Below are positions 1 to 6,873 of a stretch of 9,567 bases of DNA, one piece after another. Source of the DNA: DUPH01 sp035449085 (lineage in GTDB: Bacteria > Verrucomicrobiota > Kiritimatiellia > RFP12 > UBA1067); assembly GCA_035449085.1 (NCBI GenBank), contig DAOTKE010000124.1, positions 1-9,567 of the forward strand. Direction: 5' to 3'. Numbering within the stretch: the first letter of the stretch is position 1; each line of letters opens with the position of its first letter. A program made the translations under genes and the position numbers. The notes under the pieces were generated by a model. That model saw nothing but the letters and a program-made list of their open reading frames with translations, searched no databases and was not told the DNA's origin.

Positions 1-1
1 T

Positions 2-40
2 CGCGCTATCCAGCAGCCTCGCAACTCGAAGAATTCTTGA
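2..40 (+). CDS. possible C-terminal tail of an upstream gene (partial)
   Basis: Reading from base 2, the frame gives about 12 residues (RAIQQPRNSKNS) and stops at TGA 38-40, fifteen bases before a terminator-like hairpin at 55-74. A stop followed closely by a hairpin is what the end of a transcription unit looks like. The fragment is too short to recognise any family, and the other two + frames are also open here, so this is only a positional argument. Confidence 0.25.
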   Translation, partial: RAIQQPRNSKNS

Positions 41-54
41 TTTGGAACCGCTGC

Positions 55-74
55 AAAGCCCGGTTTCGGGCTTT
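55..74 (+). terminator. terminator-like hairpin (8-bp perfect stem)
   Basis: AAAGCCCG (55-62) and CGGGCTTT (67-74) are perfect reverse complements around a GTTT loop. The 3' arm ends in TTT but is followed by CGGGCTTG, so there is no long U-tract outside the stem. Its place just before the first complete gene suits termination of an upstream transcript. The A-rich/T-rich stem ends would let it work on either strand. Confidence 0.45.
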
Positions 75-79
75 CGGGC

Positions 80-108
80 TTGTCACAGGAACGGGTATCG
101 GGAATACT
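80..108 (+). promoter_or_regulatory. candidate sigma70-type promoter for the acyltransferase
   Basis: TTGTCA (80-85, five of six matches to the -35 consensus) and AATACT (103-108, four of six to the -10) are separated by exactly 17 bases. Transcription would begin near 115, giving a leader of about 45 nt before the ATG at 160. The call rests on consensus matching alone, and promoter consensus in this lineage is not established here. Confidence 0.3.
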
Positions 109-159
109 ATCGGCCATTGGCAGAGAGCGATTGTCAGTCAGAGGTTTTTTCTTCCCGTC

Positions 160-972
160 ATGATCACCTACCAAGAATTTCAACAGGCGCTGCGTCAGAC
201 TGGCCGTTACGAAACGGCGGCAACCGCCCGTCCGGCGGAATTGCGCATCTCGCCGCTCAACTCGATCCGGTATGCTTCCACGATCATTGGCATTGTCTGC
301 CGCTGCTCCTTCAAGCATCTGTTCGGCGCCTTTGACTACGAAGAGTGGGCGCGCACCTGCATGGCTTCGGTGGCGTTCGCGGAAAAGCTGGGCGGCGTGG
401 TGACCTTTGAAGGCTTTGAGCAGCGCGCCGCCTATGACGGTCCGGTCGTGTATGTCTCCAACCACATGAGCACGCTCGAAACCATGGTGTTCCCCACGAC
501 GCTGCTCGCCTTCGGCCGCCTCGCGATCATTCTCAAGAAGAGCCTGACCGAGATCCCGCTGGTCGGGAAGGCCGCCCTGCATGTCGGCTGCATCCCGGTG
601 ACGCGCAAGAACGCGCGCGAAGACTTGAAGACCGTGCTGGAGGTCGGCTCACAGCGGCTGGCCGATGGCCACTCGGTCCTTCTCTTCCCGCAGGGCACGC
701 GCCAGGCGGTCTTCGACGGCAAGAAATTCAACACGCTGGGGTCGAAGCTGGCCGAACGCGCCGGCGTGCCGGTCGTGCCGCTGGCGGTCAAGACCGACTT
801 CCTCAAGACCGGCAAATGGATCAAGGATTTCGGCGAGGTCGACCCCAACAAACCGATCCGCTTTGCCTGCGGCCCGGTATTGCCGGCCACGCTCGGCGCG
901 CGCGCCACGCATGACCAGAGCGTCGCGTTCATCGCGTCCAAGCTGACGGAGTGGGGTCTGCCTGTGGTTTAG
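160..972 (+). CDS. PlsC-type lysophospholipid acyltransferase (LPLAT family)
   Basis: This 270-residue protein belongs to the glycerolipid acyltransferase superfamily, whose members transfer an acyl chain to lysophosphatidic acid or related acceptors at the inner membrane. The motif order fits: NHMSTLE at residues 101-107 (catalytic His102), GCIPVTR at 143-149 (acceptor block), FPQGTR at 176-181 (block III) and VPVVPLAV at about 203-210. Two departures are visible. The usual H-x4-D is H-x4-E, and FPEGTR is FPQGTR; both are known variations among LPLAT subfamilies. A moderately hydrophobic stretch around residues 35-55 may associate with the membrane. The ATG at 160 is chosen because the open frame upstream runs through the hairpin and promoter region and offers only a TTG at 37. 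A weak AGAGG lies 15 nt upstream, farther than ideal. A hairpin follows the stop. The exact substrate (LPA, lipid A or ornithine lipid) cannot be read from sequence. Confidence 0.85.
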   Translation: MITYQEFQQALRQTGRYETAATARPAELRISPLNSIRYASTIIGIVCRCSFKHLFGAFDYEEWARTCMASVAFAEKLGGVVTFEGFEQRAAYDGPVVYVSNHMSTLETMVFPTTLLAFGRLAIILKKSLTEIPLVGKAALHVGCIPVTRKNAREDLKTVLEVGSQRLADGHSVLLFPQGTRQAVFDGKKFNTLGSKLAERAGVPVVPLAVKTDFLKTGKWIKDFGEVDPNKPIRFACGPVLPATLGARATHDQSVAFIASKLTEWGLPVV

Positions 973-981
973 GGGAGGGCA

Positions 982-1000
982 GCTTCAACCAAGTTGAAGC
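982..1000 (+). terminator. terminator-like hairpin after the acyltransferase
   Basis: GCTTCAAC (982-989) and GTTGAAGC (993-1000) form a perfect 8-bp stem around a CAA loop, beginning 9 nt after the acyltransferase stop. No U-tract follows (the next bases are GCACCCCGTTT), so it is either a Rho-independent terminator of non-classical type or an RNA 3'-end stabiliser. Confidence 0.4.
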
Positions 1001-1025
1001 GCACCCCGTTTAGCCCGTTTTGCGC

Positions 1026-1054
1026 TTGTCTGCCCTTTCGTGGTGCGGTATGCT
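1026..1054 (+). promoter_or_regulatory. candidate sigma70-type promoter for the modular surface protein
   Basis: TTGTCT (1026-1031) and TATGCT (1049-1054) are each four of six to consensus and spaced by exactly 17 bases. A start near 1061 would give a leader of about 29 nt, with the Shine-Dalgarno sequence inside it. It follows the hairpin at 982-1000, so the next gene could form a transcription unit separate from the acyltransferase. Confidence 0.35.
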
Positions 1055-1077
1055 GACAATGACCTGTGCTGAAGGAC

Positions 1078-1084
1078 AAAGGAG
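1078..1084 (+). promoter_or_regulatory. ribosome binding site AAAGGAG that fixes the start at 1090
   Basis: AAAGGAG ends 5 nt before the ATG at 1090. It selects that ATG over the upstream in-frame GTG at 1066, which would leave the Shine-Dalgarno sequence inside the coding region. The ATG is also followed at once by a typical signal peptide (MKKML...). Confidence 0.8.
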
Positions 1085-1089
1085 TAGCC

Positions 1090-4000
1090 ATGAAAAAAAT
1101 GTTGTCCACCCTGTTCGCCGCATGTGTGACGGCGGCTTCCGTGTCGTTAGCCGATGCTGATCCGGACACCTATGCCGTGATCGATTTGTCCGGGGGGCCC
1201 GCCGCCGCCAGCTATCCTGTCAGTTATATGTCAAGCGAGCCGGTAGGCGGCTGGACGAACGACCTCTCCTACGTGACCAACAAGCTCGTCCTGCGCAAGA
1301 TCGTCGAGACGAACGGCAACTTCTACTACATGGGTGTCTTCGAGTTGACGTGGGGCCAGGTTGAAAAGATCGCCGATTCAGGGGTGGGTAACGGAGATGA
1401 TGATAATAGGCCGGTGAGTGCACTCGACGCCTTCCAGTATTCAGTGATGACGACCGCATTAGATTCCCTCAATGCGAAGGTGGGCTTGTTCGTCGATTTC
1501 CCGACCGAAGCGCAGTGGGAGTATGCCTGCCGCGCCGGTACGACAAACCAATACCACTTTGGAGACGCGGGCGGAACGGATGACCCGGCTTCGCTTGGGG
1601 ATTACGCATGGTTCGAGGACAACTCAGGCGGTGCCGTCAATCCGGTCGGGCAGAAATCGCCGAACCCCTGGGGTCTCTATGACCTCTACGGCAATGTGGC
1701 GGAGTTGTGCCAAGGCGATGGCAGTGATGTTCGACGGGGGGGGGGCTACGATTCTCCCGCTGAGCATTGTACCTCCACCAGCGTTGCTGCCAACGAATTT
1801 GAACCAGGAGTTCCTCGCCTAGGCTACCGCCTCTGCGCGCGCCTGCCGCTCCTGACCGTTATTGGCGGCACCGGCGGCGGTAATTTCTTTCAGGGCACGA
1901 CCAACACCGTCGAGGCGACGGTGCCCGATCATCATACCTTCTCGCATTGGGAGGTTGATCCGCCGTCCGTGACGAATGCGTTGGGGCTCGGTGCTGACTT
2001 CTCGGCCACCAACGCCACGACCGTCGTGGTCATGCCGCTGGCCGACGTGACGCTGACGGCCGTCATCGTGCCGAACCTCTACCCGTTGACGGTCGAGAAC
2101 GGCTCGGGCAGCGGCAGCTACACCAACGGCCAGATCGTGACGATCACGGCCAACCCCACCAACACGCTGCTCTTTGAATTTACCGGGTGGGCGAACGCTG
2201 TCAATGTCGCGGTGGCGGAACCGACCAACGCCACCACGACGGTGACGATGCTCGGCGGGGATGCCTCTGTGACCGCTACTTATGGTGACAAACGCTACAC
2301 CCTGACGGTCAACTTCGCCACCGGCGACGGAAACTACACGAACGGTCAGACCGTGACGATCGGCGCGACCACCACGCCCCCGACCGCGGAGCATGAGTTC
2401 GACCATTGGGAGGGCGACACCGCCACGGTGGCTGACGTGAACAGCGCCCCGACCACCTTCACCATGCCCGCGACCAACGTGACGCTGACCGCGGTCTTCC
2501 GTCCGAAGCTCAAGCCGCAGAACACCTTCCTCACGCTGGACCTGTCCGACAACAGCGTGTCTTACAGCGACGCGCCGCCGGCGGGCGGCTGGACCGGCCT
2601 GCACAAGACGACGCAGATGGTCTTCCGCAAAATCCCGGCAGGCAGCTTCATAATGGGCAGCGCCTCCGGCCAGGCCAATGAGACTCCGCACTCGGTGACA
2701 CTGACGAAGGATTTTTATCTCGGGATCTTTGAGGTGACGCAGAAACAGTGGGAAGAGATTCGGGGGGGAACACCTCCCAGTTATTTCAGCGGCGACACGC
2801 TGCCGGTGGAGCGCGTGTATTACTCGGATATCCGCGGCAATAACCTGGGCAAGGGCTGGCCCGCAAACAATCAGGTCGACGCTGATTCCTTTATGGGGCG
2901 TTTGCGTCTCAAGAACGCCGCGGTCGGCGCGGCCGACCTGCCGACCGAGGCGCAATGGGAGTACGCCTGCCGCGCCGGAACGACCGGCGATTATGCGGGC
3001 CCCCTGGACGCATTGGCCTGGTATGCGGCGAACAGCACGAATCGCACTCAGGTTGTGGGGAGCAAGCAGCCCAACCCCTGGGGCCTCTACGACATGCACG
3101 GCAACGTGTGGGAAATCTGCCTGGATTGGTACACTGCTACTCCGGGTTCGGCGGCGCAGACCGATCCGCCCGGGACGTTGCCATTGCGCGTGAAGCGCGG
3201 CGGCGCCTACAATGCTCCTGCGGCAGAGCTCCGGTCAGCCGTGCGTTGGAACGTGATCGCAACGAACCAACTGGCTGGCGGCGGCAGTATCACGAACCTC
3301 TCGATACCGAACGGCTTCCGCGTGGCCGTGCCGCAGGCCACCGCTTCGTTCGCGCTGACGGTCATCAACGGCACGGTCAACACCGGCGGCGTGTTCGCGG
3401 CAGGCACCACGATCGGTCTGTCGCCGGCACCGGCGCCGGCCGGCATGAAATTCGGCGTCTGGCAGGTCAATCCGGCGGGGCTGGATCTGGGTGCCGGGTT
3501 TGTGCCCAGCCAAGCACAGCCGCTGCTGACCATGCCCGCGTCCGCGCTGACGGTCGAGGCCATCTATATTCCTGAAGCTTCCGCCGGCCTGTTCCGCTTT
3601 GTGCAGAATGGCCCTGGCGGATCGGTCGAACGCTGGCGTGCGGAAGGCGATGGTTTCACGATCACCGCGCCGGCACCGGAGCCGGGATACAAGTTCTCAA
3701 GCTGGACAGTGACTCCGACGGGTGCCGATCTGGGGGCCGGTTTTGCGGCCACCGCCGCCACGACGACCGTGCTCATGCCGGCGATGGACGTGGCGGTCAC
3801 CCCGGAATACGTGCTGGATGTGCCGGACTTCACGCCGGAGACGCCGACGGCGGGCGTGGCCTTTATGCTGGATGCCGGCCAGGGCCAGCGTCCCGCCACC
3901 TTCAGCGCCAGCGGCCTGCCGCGCGGGTTGCGCATTGACCGTGAGACCGGCGTCATCTCGGGCGTGCCGTCGAAACCGGGCACCTACACGGTGACGGTCA

Positions 4001-5184
4001 CGGCGCAGCGCGCGAACGGGAACTCCACCAGTTACACGCTGGCCTTCACGGTTCAGGCGCTGGATCCCGCGCTGCAGGGCACCTTCACCGGCTACTGCTA
4101 CGAAGAGGAAGGCGGCCAGTGCCGCATTCGCGGCTTGGTGACGTTCAAGGCGACCAGTCTCGGACGGTTGACCGCCAAGGTGGTTCTGCAAGCGGTGAAC
4201 CTCAGTTTCTCGGCCAAATCGTGGAGCGGGGTGTCGGGTGATTCGGACTATCTGGCGGCGATGGCGCGTCGTCAAGGCGAACAGCTTGATGTGACGGTCG
4301 ACGCCGCAACGGGTTTCCTGACGGGGACGCTCAGTGGCGGGCGTGTTGGAGCAGAGACTTTGCTTGTCACCGCGCAGCGTAACGCTTTCCTGGACAGACT
4401 GAACATCACGGCGCAAACGATTCTGGCCGCTTACAAGGGGTACTACACCGTCGCGTTGCCGATTGAAGCGTGTGAGACCGATCCGGCGATCGACAACCGG
4501 CAGAGCGGGTCGGGGTATGTCACGATCACCGTGCGTGACCGCGGCGCCGTCAAGGTCGCCGGCAAGATGGCGGACGGCACCCGCGTCTCGCTGTCGTCGA
4601 CGCTGTTGGTAGACGATCAGGGCGCGGACGTGCCGCTGTTCGTGAAGCTGTATGGAAGGCGCGGGATTTTCGCGGGCCTCTTACACATTGGCGGTGGTGC
4701 GTATCCAGCGACCCAGCGGGTCGGTGAGGTGCCTGACGTGCGGCTGGAATGGCTCTACCCCGGCTCCACCATGGCAGGGCTTGCCGACCGTTTCGACGCG
4801 CAACTGTCAGCATTGGGCGCTTATTATGACGCGGTGGGCGATCTGCAGGCCGCCTACGCGGGCAAGATCCTCCAGGCTGAGGGCATGGAATGGGCGATGC
4901 CGTTGGCTGCGGGGAGGTCGCCAGGCTCGCTGACGGTCGACCCTGTGATCGAGAATCCGCAGGCCGTCAAGTTCAAAGCGGCGAGACGGACGGGACTCTT
5001 CTCGGGCTCGTTCCGTGTGATGAACGAGGCGGGGCGGAACGTGACGCTCAAATATGTCGGCGTGTTGACCCGGCTGGACGACGCCTACGTCGGGGACGGC
5101 GCGTACGTTGAAAAGCGTTCGGCCAACGGCAGGTCGGTCAAATCTTCATACCGTGTCTGGATCGAAGCGCCTCATCCTCAATAA
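1090..5184 (+). CDS. exported modular protein: FGE-like lectin domains, InlB-type repeats, Ig domain
   Basis: A 1364-residue secreted or surface protein of unknown role. Residues 1-24 are a signal peptide with a likely cut after ADA. Residues 27-252 are a degenerate FGE-sulfatase (SUMF1-like, C-type-lectin fold) domain with FPTEAQWEYACRAGTT and NPWGLYDLYGNV but without the usual PAGSFxMGS segment. Three InlB-like repeats follow (254-328, 330-400, 401-472), each ending in a pattern like MP..NVTLTAVF. A second FGE domain spans 473-747 and has IPAGSFIMGS, LPTEAQWEYACRAGTT, NPWGLYDMHGNVWE and NGFRVA. Two more repeats (752-828, 833-910) and a putative Ig domain (911-989, GLPRGLRIDRETGVISGVPSKPG) come next. 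Residues 990-1364 match nothing I know. Both FGE domains open with a similar header (DLS...GGW...RKI), so the domain was duplicated. The two-cysteine active site of true formylglycine-generating enzymes is missing, which points to binding or adhesion, not catalysis. No anchor or sorting motif is visible at the C-terminus. A G10 run lies in the first FGE domain. Confidence 0.85.
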   Translation: MKKMLSTLFAACVTAASVSLADADPDTYAVIDLSGGPAAASYPVSYMSSEPVGGWTNDLSYVTNKLVLRKIVETNGNFYYMGVFELTWGQVEKIADSGVGNGDDDNRPVSALDAFQYSVMTTALDSLNAKVGLFVDFPTEAQWEYACRAGTTNQYHFGDAGGTDDPASLGDYAWFEDNSGGAVNPVGQKSPNPWGLYDLYGNVAELCQGDGSDVRRGGGYDSPAEHCTSTSVAANEFEPGVPRLGYRLCARLPLLTVIGGTGGGNFFQGTTNTVEATVPDHHTFSHWEVDPPSVTNALGLGADFSATNATTVVVMPLADVTLTAVIVPNLYPLTVENGSGSGSYTNGQIVTITANPTNTLLFEFTGWANAVNVAVAEPTNATTTVTMLGGDASVTATYGDKRYTLTVNFATGDGNYTNGQTVTIGATTTPPTAEHEFDHWEGDTATVADVNSAPTTFTMPATNVTLTAVFRPKLKPQNTFLTLDLSDNSVSYSDAPPAGGWTGLHKTTQMVFRKIPAGSFIMGSASGQANETPHSVTLTKDFYLGIFEVTQKQWEEIRGGTPPSYFSGDTLPVERVYYSDIRGNNLGKGWPANNQVDADSFMGRLRLKNAAVGAADLPTEAQWEYACRAGTTGDYAGPLDALAWYAANSTNRTQVVGSKQPNPWGLYDMHGNVWEICLDWYTATPGSAAQTDPPGTLPLRVKRGGAYNAPAAELRSAVRWNVIATNQLAGGGSITNLSIPNGFRVAVPQATASFALTVINGTVNTGGVFAAGTTIGLSPAPAPAGMKFGVWQVNPAGLDLGAGFVPSQAQPLLTMPASALTVEAIYIPEASAGLFRFVQNGPGGSVERWRAEGDGFTITAPAPEPGYKFSSWTVTPTGADLGAGFAATAATTTVLMPAMDVAVTPEYVLDVPDFTPETPTAGVAFMLDAGQGQRPATFSASGLPRGLRIDRETGVISGVPSKPGTYTVTVTAQRANGNSTSYTLAFTVQALDPALQGTFTGYCYEEEGGQCRIRGLVTFKATSLGRLTAKVVLQAVNLSFSAKSWSGVSGDSDYLAAMARRQGEQLDVTVDAATGFLTGTLSGGRVGAETLLVTAQRNAFLDRLNITAQTILAAYKGYYTVALPIEACETDPAIDNRQSGSGYVTITVRDRGAVKVAGKMADGTRVSLSSTLLVDDQGADVPLFVKLYGRRGIFAGLLHIGGGAYPATQRVGEVPDVRLEWLYPGSTMAGLADRFDAQLSALGAYYDAVGDLQAAYAGKILQAEGMEWAMPLAAGRSPGSLTVDPVIENPQAVKFKAARRTGLFSGSFRVMNEAGRNVTLKYVGVLTRLDDAYVGDGAYVEKRSANGRSVKSSYRVWIEAPHPQ
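1736..1745 (+). repeat. G10 homopolymer inside the surface-protein gene
   Basis: Ten consecutive G residues encode part of the Arg-Arg-Gly-Gly-Gly turn of the first FGE domain (residues 216-219). Loss of one G would shift reading into a frame that stops at TAG 1820-1822. Gain of one would stop at TGA 1761-1763. Either product would be about 225-245 residues instead of 1364. Shorter G runs occur in the same gene at 1192-1197 (six) and 2762-2768 (seven). Confidence 0.9.
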
Positions 5185-5219
5185 CCGGCATAGGCCGCCC
5201 GGCGCGGTGAAAGTTGCCC

Positions 5220-5720
5220 ATGGGCTCCGTAGTGACTTGGGAAGAGCTGGACGCCCTGCGCGCCCGGTGGCGGCGCGAGGGCCGTCGTGTGGTGTGGACC
5301 AACGGCTGTTTCGATCTGCTGCATGTCGGCCACCTGCGCAACCTGCAGGCCTGCAAAGCCTGCGGCGATGTGCTGGTGGTCGGCCTGAACAGTGACGCCT
5401 CCGTGCGCGCCATCAAGGGCCCGTCGCGGCCCGTCAACTGCGAGGCGGACCGCGCGGAATTGCTGGCCGGTCTGGCGTGCGTCGATGCCGTGGTGGTGTT
5501 CGAGGAGACCACGCCCGAAGCCGCGCTGGCGCGGCTGAAGCCCGAGATCCACTGCAAGGGGGCTGATTACGCGCCGCCGCACGGCAAGCCGGTTCCCGAG
5601 GCCGAGGTCGTGGCCGCGTACGGCGGGGAAATCCGCTTTATTCCGCTGGTGCCAGACCGCTCCACCACCGGGACGCTGGCCAGGATATCCGGCGGCTCTC
5701 CGACCGCCCCCCACACCTGA
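5220..5720 (+). CDS. rfaE2: D-glycero-beta-D-manno-heptose 1-phosphate adenylyltransferase, RfaE2 type
   Basis: A stand-alone cytidylyltransferase-fold enzyme (166 residues) that converts heptose 1-phosphate and ATP to ADP-heptose, the cytoplasmic precursor of LPS inner core. The nucleotide-binding signature GCFDLLHVGH is at residues 30-39, followed by the family blocks LNSDASVRAIKGPSRPVN, VDAVVVFEE, KGADY and IPLVPDRSTTGTLARI. This corresponds to the C-terminal half of HldE; the kinase half (RfaE1) is not in the window. The ATG at 5220 is preferred over the TTG at 5214 because GGTGAAAG (5206-5213) would directly abut the TTG but gives 6 nt spacing to the ATG. The gene begins 35 nt after the surface protein and may be co-transcribed. 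Its last nine or so residues (GGSPTAPHT) extend past the usual family end at LARI and run into a heptamer repeat that contains the stop codon. Confidence 0.88.
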   Translation: MGSVVTWEELDALRARWRREGRRVVWTNGCFDLLHVGHLRNLQACKACGDVLVVGLNSDASVRAIKGPSRPVNCEADRAELLAGLACVDAVVVFEETTPEAALARLKPEIHCKGADYAPPHGKPVPEAEVVAAYGGEIRFIPLVPDRSTTGTLARISGGSPTAPHT

Positions 5721-5749
5721 GACCCAAAACCCGTAACCCAAAACCCGAA
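5715..5749 (+). repeat. heptanucleotide tandem array, ACCCRWA type
   Basis: Four units are unambiguous and in perfect 7-nt phase: ACCCAAA (5722-5728), ACCCGTA (5729-5735), ACCCAAA (5736-5742) and ACCCGAA (5743-5749). The preceding heptamer ACCTGAG (5715-5721) looks like a diverged unit and contains the TGA stop of the rfaE2 gene. The array fills most of the 40-nt gap before the RNase D gene. No hairpin or promoter is seen in it. Confidence 0.75.
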
Positions 5750-5760
5750 CAGGCGCAATC

Positions 5761-6873
5761 ATGATACATGGGGCGGAGTTGATTACGACGGCCAACGATC
5801 TTGCGGTCTTGGCTGCGCGGTTGCTGAATGCGGAGGCGGTGGCGGTCGACACGGAATTCTTCTGGGAACGGACTTACTATCCGGTGCTCGGGCTGGTGCA
5901 GCTCGCGACGGCCGAAGGCTGCTGGCTGGTTGACGCCGTGGCGTTTCATGATTTGCGTACGCTGGGGCCGGTACTGGCCGCGCCGGACGTCACCAAGCTG
6001 TTGCACGACGCTCCGCAGGATCTTGCGATTCTGGCCCGTGCGACCGGTGCCACGCCACGGACCGTGTTCGACACGCGCGTGGCGGCGGGCTTTGCCGGTT
6101 TCAGCTCCACCGGTGCCTTGCAGGCGTTGCTGCGTGACGCGCTGGGCGTGGAGCTGGCCAAGGCCGAGACCCGTTCTGACTGGTTGCGCCGTCCTTTGAG
6201 CGCGGGTCAGATCCGGTATGCGGCAGAGGATGTGATCCACTTGATTCCGCTACGCGAGGCGTTGCTGGCGCGCTGTTCCGGCGACCTCCCTCGTACATGG
6301 CTGCGTGAGGAGCTGGCGGGCCTGGACGATGCCGCGCTGTATGGTGACCGTGACCCGCGACTGATGTACCAACGTGTCAAGGGCGGATCACGCCTCGATG
6401 CACGAGGACTTGCAGTGCTGCGCGAAGTGGCGGCATGGCGTGAGGAAGAAGCGCGGCAACGCGACTGGCCGCGCGGGCATGTTCTCCCCGACACGGTGCT
6501 GGTGGCGCTCGCTGAAGCCGGCCCGCGCGATCGCGCGGCACTGGCCGCGTTGCCGGGCTTCCCGCGCCGCATGCCGGACAGAGCGGCGGATGCGCTGCTT
6601 GCGGCCGTGGCGCGCGGGTTGGCTCTGCCTGCGGAGGCGTGTCCACAACCTATGGGGATTGGCATGGTGGAGAAACGCGCACTCAAGGGGCCGTCCGACC
6701 GGTTGCTGGCCCGCATCCGTGCCGCCTGCGAAGCGTATGGTATCGATCCGGCGCTGGTCGCGTCGCGCGCGGACGTCGAGAGCTACCTTCTAGCGCAACA
6801 AAAAGGCCAGGTTGCCGATCATCCGCTGGCGCAAGGCTGGCGTGCGCAACTCCTCATGATGGTGAGAACATGA
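5761..6873 (+). CDS. rnd: ribonuclease D (DEDDy 3'-5' exoribonuclease with HRDC domain)
   Basis: A 370-residue cytoplasmic exonuclease, close to the roughly 375 residues of E. coli RNase D, which trims 3' ends of tRNA and other stable RNAs. The DEDDy metal ligands are all present. Exo I is VDTEFFWE (Asp30, Glu32), Exo II is HDAPQDL (Asp87) and Exo III is YAAED (Tyr153, Asp157). The HRDC nucleic-acid-binding domain follows at about 212-290 (LDARGLAVLREVAAWREEEA...). The C-terminal region contains a second helical segment (KGPSDRLLARIRAACEAYGIDPALVASRADVE) like the second HRDC-like half of E. coli RNase D. The ATG at 5761 has only a weak CAGG upstream, next to the heptamer array, so translation may be modest or coupled. 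Its TGA overlaps the ATG of the oxidoreductase gene, so those two are almost certainly co-transcribed. Confidence 0.9.
   Translation: MIHGAELITTANDLAVLAARLLNAEAVAVDTEFFWERTYYPVLGLVQLATAEGCWLVDAVAFHDLRTLGPVLAAPDVTKLLHDAPQDLAILARATGATPRTVFDTRVAAGFAGFSSTGALQALLRDALGVELAKAETRSDWLRRPLSAGQIRYAAEDVIHLIPLREALLARCSGDLPRTWLREELAGLDDAALYGDRDPRLMYQRVKGGSRLDARGLAVLREVAAWREEEARQRDWPRGHVLPDTVLVALAEAGPRDRAALAALPGFPRRMPDRAADALLAAVARGLALPAEACPQPMGIGMVEKRALKGPSDRLLARIRAACEAYGIDPALVASRADVESYLLAQQKGQVADHPLAQGWRAQLLMMVRT

Noticed and set aside
37..159. N-terminal extension of the acyltransferase from the TTG at 37
   Set aside because: The extension would cross the perfect hairpin at 55-74 and the candidate promoter. 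Its sequence is not like LPLAT proteins, and the ATG at 160 gives a normal family length.
1700..1845. FGE domain as the variable region of a diversity-generating retroelement
   Set aside because: DGR variable proteins use the same fold, but no reverse transcriptase, template repeat or clustered AAY codons are present in this window.
1819..3099. 426-residue open frame on the - strand opposite the large surface-protein gene
   Set aside because: It is rich in Arg, Gly, His and Val with no recognisable domain. It lies fully opposite a gene with clear FGE and InlB motifs, so it is a shadow of GC-rich coding sequence.
6639..6869. Longer N-terminus of the oxidoreductase starting inside the RNase D gene
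   Set aside because: It would overlap RNase D by over 200 bases in another frame. The signal peptide begins right at the ATG at 6870.
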